Assembly: GCF_900106565.1 (NCBI RefSeq) | Contig: NZ_FNNJ01000001.1 | Location: forward strand, 62,001-126,000 | From: Lutibacter oricola | GTDB taxonomy: Bacteria; Bacteroidota; Bacteroidia; Flavobacteriales; Flavobacteriaceae | Direction of reading: 5' to 3' | DNA: 64,000 nucleotides | Shown here: positions 40,455 to 49,603 of the stretch, piece after piece | Layout of the letters: each line of letters opens with the position of its first letter | Numbering within the stretch: position 1 is the first letter of the stretch | Notes under the pieces: generated by a model | Told to the model about the DNA's origin: nothing | The model's input: only the letters and a program-made list of their open reading frames with translations | Databases searched by the model: none | Made by a program: the position numbers and the translations under genes

Positions 40455-43400
40455 ATGGATAAAAAAGAACTTCCTGATTTAAGAACATACGAATTTGAAG
40501 AATTTGAGTTTAACCAATTAATGCAAAATCGTATACACAAAGTTTTAATTGTGTGTTCTAATTACGATTTTTATATGTTGGAAGAAGACGGAAGAATAGA
40601 TGAACGTTTATTTAACGAGTATACATCATTAAGTTTACGTCATCCACCAAGTTTTGTTCATGCACATTCTGCCAAACGTGCCATTAAATTAATGGAAACT
40701 GTAAAAATAGATCTAGTTATTACGTGGTTAGATGTTGGGAATTATCAAACTTTTGAAACTTCAAAACAAATAAAAAATGCATTTCCAAATGTGCCAATTG
40801 CTGCCCTAAGTTATTATTCTTCTGAACTAAAAAAACGTTTAAAAAAAGATAGAGAAAGCGTAATTGATGTTGTATTTCAATGGAACGGAAACGTAGAAAT
40901 ATTTTTGGCAATTATTAAATTAGCTGAAGATAGAATGAATGCAGAAAAAGATATAAATCAAATTGGAGTAAAGGCTATTTTGTTGGTTGAAGATTCTTTG
41001 AGATTCTATTCGCGTTACATTCCAATGATTTATAAAGTTATTTTAAAACAAACCCGAGCATTAATGTCTGAAGGTTTAAACGAACACAGACGAATGTTAT
41101 TAATGCGTGGTAGACCTAAAATATTACTTACCACAAATTATGAAGACGGAATAGAAGCGTTTGAGTTTTATAGAAAAAATTTGTTAGGTGTAATTTCAGA
41201 TGTAAAGTATTTTAAAAATGGCGTAGCAAACACGCAAGCAGGTTTTTATTTATTAAGTCATGTTAGAAGTATAGATAGGTATTTTCCATTTTTAATACAA
41301 TCATCAGATAAAAAAAATGAAGTTAGAACATTAGAACTAAAAGGAAAATTTTTACACAAATATTCCGATACCTTAGGAGTAGATATTAAACATTATATAG
41401 CAAAATATTTTGCCTTTGGAAATTTCGAATTTTGGGATCCAGAACAAGAAAAAGTATTAGCAAAGGTTAAAGATTTAAAAGAGTTTCAAAAGGCACTTGC
41501 CACTGTTACAGACGATTGTTTGGTTTACCATGCTATACGTAGTGAGTATTCTAAATGGTTAAGATCAAGAGCTTTATTTCCATTAGCTGATTTGTTTAGT
41601 AATGTAGAGTTTGAAGATTTTGATGATCCAGATCAAATTAGAGATTTTTTAATTAGATCTATAAAAAAATATAGAGTATACCGTTCAAGAGGTGTAATTG
41701 CAAAGTTTGATCTTGATAATTACGATGAGTATTTAGGATTCTCAAGAATTGGAGAAGGTGCATTAGGTGGAAAAGGAAGAGGACTAGCATTTATAGATTC
41801 TTTTTTAAAGCGAAATAAGCTATTTAATAAATTTAAAGATGTTACAATATCAATTCCAAGAACCGTAGTTGTTAGTACAGAGGTTTTTGATGAGTTTATT
41901 GAACGACACGATTTAATACACTTTGCAGCAAATTGTAAAAATGATGAAGAAATTTTAGAAAAATTTGTATCGAAACCTTTACCTAGTTGGGTGCTTAAGG
42001 ATATTGCAGTTTTTCTTCAAGTTTGTACGTCACCAATTGCTGTTCGTTCTTCTAGTGTGTTGGAAGACTCACATTATCAGCCGTTTGCTGGAGTTTTTGC
42101 AACATATATGATACCGAGTACAGAAAAAGATAAAATGGTAGAAATGATTTCAAATGCTATAAAATCTGTATTTGCATCCTCATTTTTTCAAAATAGTAAA
42201 TCGTATTTAAAAGCAACTTCTAGAACTGTTGAAGAAGATAAAATGGCAGTTATTTTACAAGAAGTTGTAGGTAAAGTTTATGATGATGTTTATTACCCAA
42301 ATATATCTGGAGTAGCACGTTCTATAAATTTTTATCCAATTGGAGAAGAAAAACCACATGAAGGTATTGCAAAAATAGCACTTGGTTTAGGTGAAATTAT
42401 AGTTGGTGGAGGTAGAACGTTACGTTTTTCACCTTATCACCCTAAAAAAATATTGCAATTATCATCGCCCGGAACTGCGCAACGCGAAACTCAAAAATAT
42501 TTTTATGGGCTGGATATGGATCCAAACAGTTACCAGGCATCCACAAATGAAGGTATTAATAAAAAGAAAATAAGTTTACGTAAAGCCAAAAATCATGGCT
42601 CATTAAAATATGTAGCTTCAACCTACGATCTACAAAACAACATTATTAGACCAGGTACAATGCACGATGGAATTCGTGTATTAACCTTCGATAATATTTT
42701 AAAGTTTAACACCTTTCCGTTAGCTGAAATTTTAAAAGATTTATTGCGAGTAGGACAGCGAGAAATGCGTAATCCAATTGAAATTGAGTTTGCAGTAAAA
42801 CTAGATGTTGAAAAAGGAAGTCCTAAAGAGTTTAGTTTTTTACAAATTAGGCCAATTGTAGAAACTGTTGAGTCTGCAAGTATTTTACCTGAAGAAGTAA
42901 ATGAAGAAGACACTATAATTTATTCAGAATCGGCTCTAGGAAATGGTAAATATGAAGAAATAACAGATTTTGTGTACGTAAAACCAGATACTTTTAACTC
43001 GGCAAATACTCGAGAAATAGCAAAAGCTGTTGAAGAAATTAATAAAAAGTTTGAAGAAAAAGAGGAGAAATATATTCTAGTAGGCCCAGGACGTTGGGGT
43101 TCTAGCGATCCTTGGTTGGGTATTCCTGTTATTTGGCCTCAAATTTCTTCAGCAAAAATAATTGTTGAAGCTGGTTTGCACGATTTTAGAATAGATCCAA
43201 GTCAAGGAACACATTTCTTTCAAAACTTAACATCATTTAGAGTAGGTTATTTAACTATTAATCCATTTATAAACGATGGTTTTTTCGACTTAGACTATTT
43301 AAACAATCTTAAAGCTGATTTTGAAAACGAATATTTAAGACATATAAAATTTAAAGAACCACTTACTATTTTAGTTGATGGTAAAACAAATAAAGCTGCT

Positions 43401-43487
43401 ATTTATAAAGCAGGTATAGAAATTAACAATCATAAAGATACTTTAGAAGAGTCTGTTGATGAATTACCACCAGATGGATTTATGTAA
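40455..43487 (+). CDS. Two receiver-like domains fused to a PEP/pyruvate-binding (PPDK/PEP-synthase) domain
   Basis: The 1010-aa protein begins with a receiver-like domain (about 27-160) in which the phospho-acceptor position appears to be Trp (DLVITWLD). A second receiver (about 172-290) is better kept: ILLVEDS with Asp180 and candidate phospho-Asp249 in GVISDVKYFKNG. From about 428 comes the ATP-grasp PPDK N-terminal domain: GEGALGGKGRGLAF (GGKG 438-441), IPRTVVVSTEVFDEF, IAVRSSSVLEDSHYQPFAGV (RSSS 531-534). The end carries GPGRWGSSDPWLG. No phosphohistidine swivel or PEP-binding TIM barrel is seen, so it is unlikely to be a complete PEP synthase. It lies between two glutamate dehydrogenase genes. 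Confidence 0.8.
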   Translation: MDKKELPDLRTYEFEEFEFNQLMQNRIHKVLIVCSNYDFYMLEEDGRIDERLFNEYTSLSLRHPPSFVHAHSAKRAIKLMETVKIDLVITWLDVGNYQTFETSKQIKNAFPNVPIAALSYYSSELKKRLKKDRESVIDVVFQWNGNVEIFLAIIKLAEDRMNAEKDINQIGVKAILLVEDSLRFYSRYIPMIYKVILKQTRALMSEGLNEHRRMLLMRGRPKILLTTNYEDGIEAFEFYRKNLLGVISDVKYFKNGVANTQAGFYLLSHVRSIDRYFPFLIQSSDKKNEVRTLELKGKFLHKYSDTLGVDIKHYIAKYFAFGNFEFWDPEQEKVLAKVKDLKEFQKALATVTDDCLVYHAIRSEYSKWLRSRALFPLADLFSNVEFEDFDDPDQIRDFLIRSIKKYRVYRSRGVIAKFDLDNYDEYLGFSRIGEGALGGKGRGLAFIDSFLKRNKLFNKFKDVTISIPRTVVVSTEVFDEFIERHDLIHFAANCKNDEEILEKFVSKPLPSWVLKDIAVFLQVCTSPIAVRSSSVLEDSHYQPFAGVFATYMIPSTEKDKMVEMISNAIKSVFASSFFQNSKSYLKATSRTVEEDKMAVILQEVVGKVYDDVYYPNISGVARSINFYPIGEEKPHEGIAKIALGLGEIIVGGGRTLRFSPYHPKKILQLSSPGTAQRETQKYFYGLDMDPNSYQASTNEGINKKKISLRKAKNHGSLKYVASTYDLQNNIIRPGTMHDGIRVLTFDNILKFNTFPLAEILKDLLRVGQREMRNPIEIEFAVKLDVEKGSPKEFSFLQIRPIVETVESASILPEEVNEEDTIIYSESALGNGKYEEITDFVYVKPDTFNSANTREIAKAVEEINKKFEEKEEKYILVGPGRWGSSDPWLGIPVIWPQISSAKIIVEAGLHDFRIDPSQGTHFFQNLTSFRVGYLTINPFINDGFFDLDYLNNLKADFENEYLRHIKFKEPLTILVDGKTNKAAIYKAGIEINNHKDTLEESVDELPPDGFM

Positions 43488-43566
43488 TATAAGCTGAATT
43501 TAATAATGTGATAATTATTACCATATTTTTATGATTAAAATATAATATAGCAAAAGAATAAAAGCA

Positions 43567-43574
43567 TAAATTTG
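43567..43574 (+). promoter_or_regulatory. -7 box for glutamate dehydrogenase copy 2
   Basis: TAAATTTG fits TAnnTTTG, 41 bases before the ATG at 43616. The 128-bp gap after the fusion gene holds no terminator, so read-through is also possible. Confidence 0.42.
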
Positions 43575-43615
43575 CATAAAAATTAAAATAAAACACCTCC
43601 ATATACCAAAATATT

Positions 43616-44953
43616 ATGAATGTAAATGATATAATGAATGGCTTGGAAGCTAAGCATCCAGGTGAAAAAGAGTACTTGCAAGCGGTACAAGAAGTATTAG
43701 AATCTATAGAAGATATATACAATCAAAATCCACAATACGAAGCTGCTAAAATTATTGAACGTTTAGTAGAGCCAGATAGAATTTTAACGTTTAGAGTTTC
43801 TTGGTTAGACGACTCAGGAAATGTAAATGTTAATATTGGACATAGAGTACAATTTAATAATGCAATTGGCCCATATAAAGGAGGTATACGTTTACACCCA
43901 AGTGTAAATGTGAGTATTTTAAAATTTTTAGGTTTTGAACAAATATTTAAAAATGCATTAACAACACTTCCAATGGGAGGTGGTAAAGGAGGCTCAGACT
44001 TTAACCCTAAAGGAAAATCTGATGCAGAAATTATGCGTTTTTGCCAAGCGTTTATGTTAGAGCTTTGGCGTATGATTGGTCCAAATACCGATGTGCCTGC
44101 TGGTGATATTGGTACTGGAGGACGTGAAATAGGCTTTATGTATGGTATGTATAAAAAACTTCAAATGGAAAATACTGGAGTTTTAACAGGTAAAGGTTTA
44201 AACTGGGGAGGAAGTTTAATTCGCCCAGAAGCAACTGGATTTGGAGCAACATATTTTGCTGATGAAATGTTGAAAACTAAAAATGATTCCTTCAAAGGAA
44301 AAGTAGTAACAGTTTCTGGTTTTGGAAACGTTGCTTGGGGTGTTGCTTTAAAAGTAACAGAGCTTGGAGGTAAAGTTGTTACAATTTCTGGACCTGATGG
44401 TTATATTTACGATGAAGATGGTTTAGATGAAGAAAAAATTGATTACTTATTAGAATTACGTGCTTCAAATAATGATATTGTTTCGCCGTATGTAGAAGAA
44501 TTTCCAGAAGCTAAATTTATTGCAGGTAAAAAACCTTGGGAAGTTAAATGTGATATTGCAATGCCTTCAGCAATTCAAAATGAATTGAATGGAGAAGATG
44601 CGGAAATGCTAGTTAAAAATGGTGTTGAGTGTATTGTTGAGGTTTCAAATATGGGATGTACTCCTGAAGCTATTGAATGTTTTCATAAAAATCAATTACC
44701 ATTTGCACCAGGTAAAGCTGCAAATGCTGGTGGTGTAGCAGTTTCTGGATTAGAAATGTCTCAAAATGCAACAAAACTTAATTGGACTAATGAAGAAGTA
44801 GATGCTAAATTATTACAAATTATGAGCTCTATTCACGTAGCTTGTGAAAAATATGGCACACAAGAAGATGGTTATATAGACTATGTTAAAGGAGCTAATA
44901 TTGCAGGTTTTATTAAAGTAGCAGATACAATGTTAGATTTAGGAGTTATCTAA
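43616..44953 (+). CDS. gdhA: NADP-specific glutamate dehydrogenase, copy 2
   Basis: This 445-aa protein is an obvious paralog of the product at 38994-40337, with the same block order: PMGGGKGGSDFNPKGKSD, GPNTDVPAGDIGTGGREIGF, VTVSGFGNVAWGVA and APGKAANAGGVAVSGLEMSQ. Differences cluster in the N-terminus and the coenzyme domain (GSGNVAQYA in copy 1, GFGNVAWGV here), which could mean distinct coenzyme preference or regulation. It follows the PEP-binding fusion gene by 128 bp and is closed by a strong terminator, after a truncated dispersed repeat. Confidence 0.95.
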   Translation: MNVNDIMNGLEAKHPGEKEYLQAVQEVLESIEDIYNQNPQYEAAKIIERLVEPDRILTFRVSWLDDSGNVNVNIGHRVQFNNAIGPYKGGIRLHPSVNVSILKFLGFEQIFKNALTTLPMGGGKGGSDFNPKGKSDAEIMRFCQAFMLELWRMIGPNTDVPAGDIGTGGREIGFMYGMYKKLQMENTGVLTGKGLNWGGSLIRPEATGFGATYFADEMLKTKNDSFKGKVVTVSGFGNVAWGVALKVTELGGKVVTISGPDGYIYDEDGLDEEKIDYLLELRASNNDIVSPYVEEFPEAKFIAGKKPWEVKCDIAMPSAIQNELNGEDAEMLVKNGVECIVEVSNMGCTPEAIECFHKNQLPFAPGKAANAGGVAVSGLEMSQNATKLNWTNEEVDAKLLQIMSSIHVACEKYGTQEDGYIDYVKGANIAGFIKVADTMLDLGVI

Positions 44954-44959
44954 AAAAAT

Positions 44960-44986
44960 GTCATTCTGAACAATAGTGAAGAATCT
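44960..44986. repeat. Dispersed GTCATTCTGA repeat, half copy
   Basis: The first arm and centre of the dispersed element (GTCATTCTGAAC, then AGTGAAGAATCT) are present without the returning arm. It lies between the gdhA copy 2 stop and its terminator. Confidence 0.6.
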
Positions 44987-44994
44987 ATTTAAAC

Positions 44995-45024
44995 AAAAAA
45001 GCCTGCTGAAAAGCAGGCTTTTTT
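44995..45024. terminator. Bidirectional terminator between gdhA copy 2 and the OmpA-like gene
   Basis: AAAAAAGCCTGCT, loop GAAA and AGCAGGCTTTTTT form a perfect 13-bp stem with A and T runs, serving both convergent genes. Confidence 0.9.
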
Positions 45025-45048
45025 GTTTAAATGATATTGATTTGAGTT

Positions 45049-46938
45049 TTATTGTTCACAATTTTCACAATAGGTTTTTCTTAAATATTCATCTCTTAAT
45101 AATTGAAATGTAACGCCTCCTTTTCCGACAGCGTTAAAAAGTTTACAAAACCTTTCTTTATTCATATTAACAGCATTTAACATGGTTGTTCTGTAGTTTG
45201 ATGTTTGAGTTAATTCTTTGTCAATTAATGTTAGATTTAAATAATAGAAAAGTAAATCTTCGTCAACATTTAAACTTTTCACCTTATTTTCTAATATACC
45301 TATTGCTTTTTTGTAGTTAGAATAATAAGATAGATATTGTGTAAGACTCAAGTAATCAGAATCAGATAAAGGAAATTTTGAATAGTTTTTAAGTATATAA
45401 CTAACAGATTTATCCTTATTAGCATAATCTCCAGATCTTAAGAAAAGTTCACTCTTTATAATGTGAAAATTAACTAGCATCCTATTAATTAGTGGAAGTG
45501 ATATACCGTATTGCTGTAATGCAAGTATTTCTTTTTTGAAGGTATTTTCATTTACAGGTTGCGCCTTGTGTTTCCAAATTCTAAATTTTAAAGCTGCAAT
45601 ATTGTATTTTATTTTTCCATTTTTTGGATCTAATTTTTCAAGCTTTTTTAATTCACTAAAACTAATTAACAAATAAGCTTTATCGAGTAAATATTTAAAA
45701 GCAGCATTTTTATTTAAAATGGTAATATATTTAACCTGTTTAGGTACAATCATTTTATCAAGAAATGAAGCTGGGGCTAATTCATCTTTTAATTTTTCAA
45801 AAATGGAATTTTGAATTTCTAAAGCTTCATTTATTTTGTTGTTTGCTATAGAACTATTAAATAAATCTAAAAGTTCATTCGGTGATTTTTCTTTGTATTT
45901 ATCCTTTTTCTCTAAGTCTAAAGTAATAATAGCTTTTCTATGATTTTTAAGATATGGTTCGAGATCGATGCTAGCTTTTCCTACAAGTTTATTTTTTATT
46001 TGTTTTTTTGTTAAGTCAGCTAAGTTAGAATAGTTTGTTTTAGTTACGTCGCTTAAAAATTCCACCCAGTTTTCCGAAGAAAAAACTTCAGTAATTATTG
46101 TTGGTTTTTGAAAAGATTGAAGAGCTGAAACAATACTATTAGCTCTTTGTTCTTGTAATTCTATATTTCGTTCTAAATTACCTTCTACAGATGAATAAGC
46201 TCTAATATTTATTTTTTTTATATTGAAATCTGTTAAGCGTAAAGAGTCATACAGAGGCTTAATATCATCTTGTGAGTAGTTAGATTTGTTTTTCTGAAAA
46301 GGAATATTAAATTTTAGAGTTTTATATTTAAGTGTATATCCTTCTTTTTCTTTAGTAGTATTTAATTTAGACTTATAATCAAGCGAGTCGAGGTAAACAC
46401 CCATATTAAGTAGGTCCCAGCGGTATGCTTCTAAATCAAAAATAGTGTAATACATGCACAAGTTTCTATTGCTTAAAAACAGAATGTTATACTCCACATC
46501 TTTACCAATTAAAGCTTCAGGAAGTTTTCCTATTTTAACTTTAAAACGATTAGCCCCAGAAGGTTTTAAACCTCTTTTAAGTTGTGCGGCATATACAGGT
46601 TTTTGTAAGTCTCCTTTTATTTGAGATTTAGTAATTTCATCTATATTACAATTATATCTATCTTTTGAAACAATATCTATGGCTATTCCATCACCAGAAG
46701 TTTTAAACAGCTCATTAAACCATTTTTTATCGGTAATGTGAAAATACAAATCATTAGAAGAATCAGCCTTAACGGAAAAAAGTACTTCTTTGGGTTTGTT
46801 TTTAAAAATTTGTTTGAATTTTTGACATTTTGTGTCTCTATCATAACCTGGCATTACAATGTCGTACATATTTTGACTTGTAACTATAACTCCTTTAAAA
46901 ATTAGAAATATTAAAAGGAGCGTGTGTATTTTGCTCAT
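45049..46938 (-). CDS. Exported protein with OmpA-like segment and helical C-terminal half
   Basis: The 629-aa product has a signal peptide (about 1-21, ending VIVTSQ). Around residues 210-280 it shows an OmpA/peptidoglycan-binding-like pattern: FNIPFQKNKSNYSQDDIKPL, KKINIRAYSSVEGNLERNIE, LQEQRANSIVSAL, where the QxRAxSI and VEG...N segments match OmpA-type domains. The C-terminal half is helical and TPR-like (KAIGILENKVKSLNVDEDLL) and ends CENCEQ. The role is unknown; attachment to peptidoglycan or sensing at the envelope is inference. No operon partner is evident. Confidence 0.6.
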   Translation of the reverse strand: MSKIHTLLLIFLIFKGVIVTSQNMYDIVMPGYDRDTKCQKFKQIFKNKPKEVLFSVKADSSNDLYFHITDKKWFNELFKTSGDGIAIDIVSKDRYNCNIDEITKSQIKGDLQKPVYAAQLKRGLKPSGANRFKVKIGKLPEALIGKDVEYNILFLSNRNLCMYYTIFDLEAYRWDLLNMGVYLDSLDYKSKLNTTKEKEGYTLKYKTLKFNIPFQKNKSNYSQDDIKPLYDSLRLTDFNIKKINIRAYSSVEGNLERNIELQEQRANSIVSALQSFQKPTIITEVFSSENWVEFLSDVTKTNYSNLADLTKKQIKNKLVGKASIDLEPYLKNHRKAIITLDLEKKDKYKEKSPNELLDLFNSSIANNKINEALEIQNSIFEKLKDELAPASFLDKMIVPKQVKYITILNKNAAFKYLLDKAYLLISFSELKKLEKLDPKNGKIKYNIAALKFRIWKHKAQPVNENTFKKEILALQQYGISLPLINRMLVNFHIIKSELFLRSGDYANKDKSVSYILKNYSKFPLSDSDYLSLTQYLSYYSNYKKAIGILENKVKSLNVDEDLLFYYLNLTLIDKELTQTSNYRTTMLNAVNMNKERFCKLFNAVGKGGVTFQLLRDEYLRKTYCENCEQ

Positions 46939-47029
46939 TTGAATTTTTCTTTAAAAATACTGATTAAGTATGATATTTATAAAGAGGTTTGGGTATTTTT
47001 TAGTAACAAATAGTTAATATAAATTTATT

Positions 47030-48334
47030 CTAATTTATTTCATAAAAACAGCTAAAAGCATCTGTTATAAAAGTGTGATCATCAACACCACTTGTTTCTC
47101 TAATAGAATGCATTGCCCACATTGGGTTTCCAACATCTACAGAGCGTATTGCAAGTTGACCTGCAGAAACATTTCCAAGTGTTCCGCCACCTCTCATATC
47201 GCTTCTATTCACAAATTTTTGATAAGGAATATTCGCTTTTTTGCAAATCATTTCAAATACAGCACCAGAATCGCTATCGGTTGTATATTTTTGGTTTCCT
47301 TCAATTTTAATTACTGGTCCGCTGTTAATAATTGGTCTAGTAACTGGATCGTGTTTTTCTGGTCTGTTTGGGTGTAAAGCGTGCGCCATATCTGCACTAA
47401 TCATAAATGAGTTGTATATAGCACGTTGAATATCTTCTTCGTTTTTATTTTGAACAGAAACAATTCTGGTTAAAATATCTTTTAAAATAGGAGAACCTGC
47501 ACCTTGTTTAGAACGGCTTCCAACTTCTTCATTATCAAACAAGGCTAAAACATTGGTTGCTTTACTTGGTTTAGTTTTAGAAAAAGCTGTTAAGCCAGCG
47601 TGAACCATAGCTAAATCATCTAATTTACCCGATGAAATAAACTCGTTATTCATACCAATAATACTTCCTTTGGTAAAATCGTATAGGTTTAAGTCTACTT
47701 CTAAAATGTCTTCTTTTGGTACCTTAATTTCTTCTGAAATTTTGCTTAATAATAAGTCATCTTTGTTTACTTCATCATTAATAATTGAAGTAACAGGCAA
47801 CATATCAATTTGATTGTTTAGTTCAATACCTTCGTTTACTGTTCTATTAAAATGAATAGGTAAATTAGGAATGGTAATAATTGGCTGGTTGATGTTTACT
47901 AAATATGATTTCGGATTTAAAATATCATCGCTTTTTACGCTAACTCTACCGGCAATAGATAAAGGTCTGTCTAGCCAAGTATTTAAAATTGCTCCACCAT
48001 ACATTTCAGTATTAAACTTCACATATTTATTTTCAACAGAAATTTCTGGAGAAGGTTTTATTTTAAATGAAGGAGAATCGGTATGTGCTGCGATAATTTT
48101 AAAACCGTTTTCTTCAATTTCCTCAGTTCCAACAATAAAAGCGAAAAGCGATGTGTTATTTTGAGAAACAAAGTATTTTTCGCCTTTTGAAATTTGCCAC
48201 TTATCTGTAAGTTTTAATTCAGAAAAGCCTTTTTCAACAAGAACTTTTTTAGCATTTTTAACTACGTGATATGGACTTGGACTATCGTATATAAAATCGA
48301 TTAAATTTTGAGCGTATTTTAGGTTTTGATTCAT
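47030..48334 (-). CDS. M18-family aminopeptidase (aspartyl aminopeptidase-like)
   Basis: M18 enzymes are dodecameric cytoplasmic di-zinc aminopeptidases preferring acidic N-terminal residues. The 434-aa sequence has the ligand motifs AAHTDSPSFKIKP, SGKLDDLAMVHAGL, DNEEVGSRSKQGAG, SADMAHALHPNRPEKHDP and the final HSIRETSGVDDHTF. There is no signal peptide. Length matches bacterial ApeB-type proteins. It stands between the OmpA-like gene and the divergent polymerase IV gene, with TATATTTG (minus strand, 48370-48377) as its likely promoter box. Confidence 0.94.
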   Translation of the reverse strand: MNQNLKYAQNLIDFIYDSPSPYHVVKNAKKVLVEKGFSELKLTDKWQISKGEKYFVSQNNTSLFAFIVGTEEIEENGFKIIAAHTDSPSFKIKPSPEISVENKYVKFNTEMYGGAILNTWLDRPLSIAGRVSVKSDDILNPKSYLVNINQPIITIPNLPIHFNRTVNEGIELNNQIDMLPVTSIINDEVNKDDLLLSKISEEIKVPKEDILEVDLNLYDFTKGSIIGMNNEFISSGKLDDLAMVHAGLTAFSKTKPSKATNVLALFDNEEVGSRSKQGAGSPILKDILTRIVSVQNKNEEDIQRAIYNSFMISADMAHALHPNRPEKHDPVTRPIINSGPVIKIEGNQKYTTDSDSGAVFEMICKKANIPYQKFVNRSDMRGGGTLGNVSAGQLAIRSVDVGNPMWAMHSIRETSGVDDHTFITDAFSCFYEIN

Positions 48335-48369
48335 AAAAAATCTTATATTTTAGATATTAACTATAAAAA

Positions 48370-48377
48370 CAAATATA
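48370..48377 (-). promoter_or_regulatory. -7 box of the M18 aminopeptidase promoter
   Basis: The minus strand reads TATATTTG, an exact consensus match, 36 bases before the start codon. Confidence 0.45.
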
Positions 48378-48411
48378 GTAATTAATTAAAGGTTATTTGT
48401 AGTTTTATAAC

Positions 48412-49506
48412 GTGGAAGAAGAGTTAGTAAATAGAAAAATTATACACGTAGATATGGATGCGTTTTATGCATCTGTAGAACAGTTGGATAATCCGGAGTT
48501 AAGGGGTAAACCTATTGCTGTTGGTGGTGCTAGTGAGCGTGGTGTAGTTTCTGCTGCAAGTTACGAGGCTCGTAAATTTAATGTTCGCTCTGCAATGAGT
48601 GGAGTGTTGGCACGTAAAAACTGTCCACACTTAATATTTGTAAAACCAAGGTTTGAGCGTTATAAAGAAATTTCACAAAAAATTAGAGCTATTTTCTATG
48701 ATTATACAGATTTGGTAGAACCACTTTCTTTAGATGAAGCATACTTAGATGTAACCGAAAATAAAAAAGGAAATCCATCGGCAAGTATGATTGCTAAAGA
48801 AATTAGACAACGTATTGCCGATGAGTTAAATTTAAATGCTTCCGCAGGAATATCTAATAGTAAATTTGTTGCTAAAATAGCTTCAGATATTAATAAACCA
48901 AATGGTCAAAAAACAATTCCACCAGAAGAGGTTATTCCGTTTTTAGAAGAATTACCAATTCAGAAATTCTTTGGAATAGGTAAAGTAACAGCTACCAGAA
49001 TGTTTAATTTAGGCATATTTACAGGCTTAGATTTAAAATCAAAAACTGAAGAATTTTTAGTAACGCATTTTAAAAAATCTGGAAGTCATTATTACCATTT
49101 AGTTCGAGGTAATTATTATAGCAAAGTAAAACCACATAGAGAACGAAAATCTGTTGCTGCCGAGCATACTTTTTCTAAAAATTTAACTTCAGAAATATTT
49201 ATGATGGAGAAGTTGGAGAAAATTTCGGAAGAACTTGAAAAACGATTATTGCGCAATAAGGTTTCAGGTAAAACTGTAACCTTAAAAATAAAATATAGCG
49301 ATTTTAAAACACAAACCAGAAGTAAAACCTTGCCTTATTTTATTAAAGAAAAAGCAATATTGTTAGAAACCGTAAAAGAGTTGTTATACCAAGAAAAAGT
49401 ATTAAATTCTGTACGTTTACTGGGTATTTCGGTAACTAATTTAAATATTCATTCAAAAAAAACTGTTGAAAAACCTATAGACATTCAATTAAAATTCGAG
49501 TTTTAA
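48412..49506 (+). CDS. dinB: DNA polymerase IV (Y family)
   Basis: Pol IV performs error-prone translesion synthesis. The 364-aa protein has the catalytic acidic residues Asp14 (HVDMDAFYASVEQ) and Asp108-Glu109 (SLDEAYLDVT), the SAASYEARKFNVRSAM finger segment, the KFVAKIASDINKPNG region, and a little-finger domain. It ends in IQLKFEF, resembling the beta-clamp-binding QLxF/QLVLGL tail of other Pol IV proteins. The start is GTG at 48412; no ATG gives the full N-terminus. It is transcribed divergently from the M18 gene. Confidence 0.95.
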   Translation: MEEELVNRKIIHVDMDAFYASVEQLDNPELRGKPIAVGGASERGVVSAASYEARKFNVRSAMSGVLARKNCPHLIFVKPRFERYKEISQKIRAIFYDYTDLVEPLSLDEAYLDVTENKKGNPSASMIAKEIRQRIADELNLNASAGISNSKFVAKIASDINKPNGQKTIPPEEVIPFLEELPIQKFFGIGKVTATRMFNLGIFTGLDLKSKTEEFLVTHFKKSGSHYYHLVRGNYYSKVKPHRERKSVAAEHTFSKNLTSEIFMMEKLEKISEELEKRLLRNKVSGKTVTLKIKYSDFKTQTRSKTLPYFIKEKAILLETVKELLYQEKVLNSVRLLGISVTNLNIHSKKTVEKPIDIQLKFEF

Positions 49507-49570
49507 ATTGCTCATTTTGTAATATTTATTGTTGAATAAACTTTAAACAATTATTAATTTTTGGTTTTTG

Positions 49571-49578
49571 TATATTTG
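49571..49578 (+). promoter_or_regulatory. -7 box for the 435-aa membrane protein gene
   Basis: TATATTTG matches TAnnTTTG, 25 bases before the ATG at 49604. Confidence 0.42.
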
Positions 49579-49603
49579 AATTTATTCGTAAAGCTATGAA
49601 ATT

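Noticed and set aside
40455-43487. Complete PEP synthase or pyruvate phosphate dikinase
   Set aside because: Only the ATP-grasp PPDK N-terminal domain is recognisable; the phosphohistidine swivel and C-terminal PEP-binding TIM barrel were not found.
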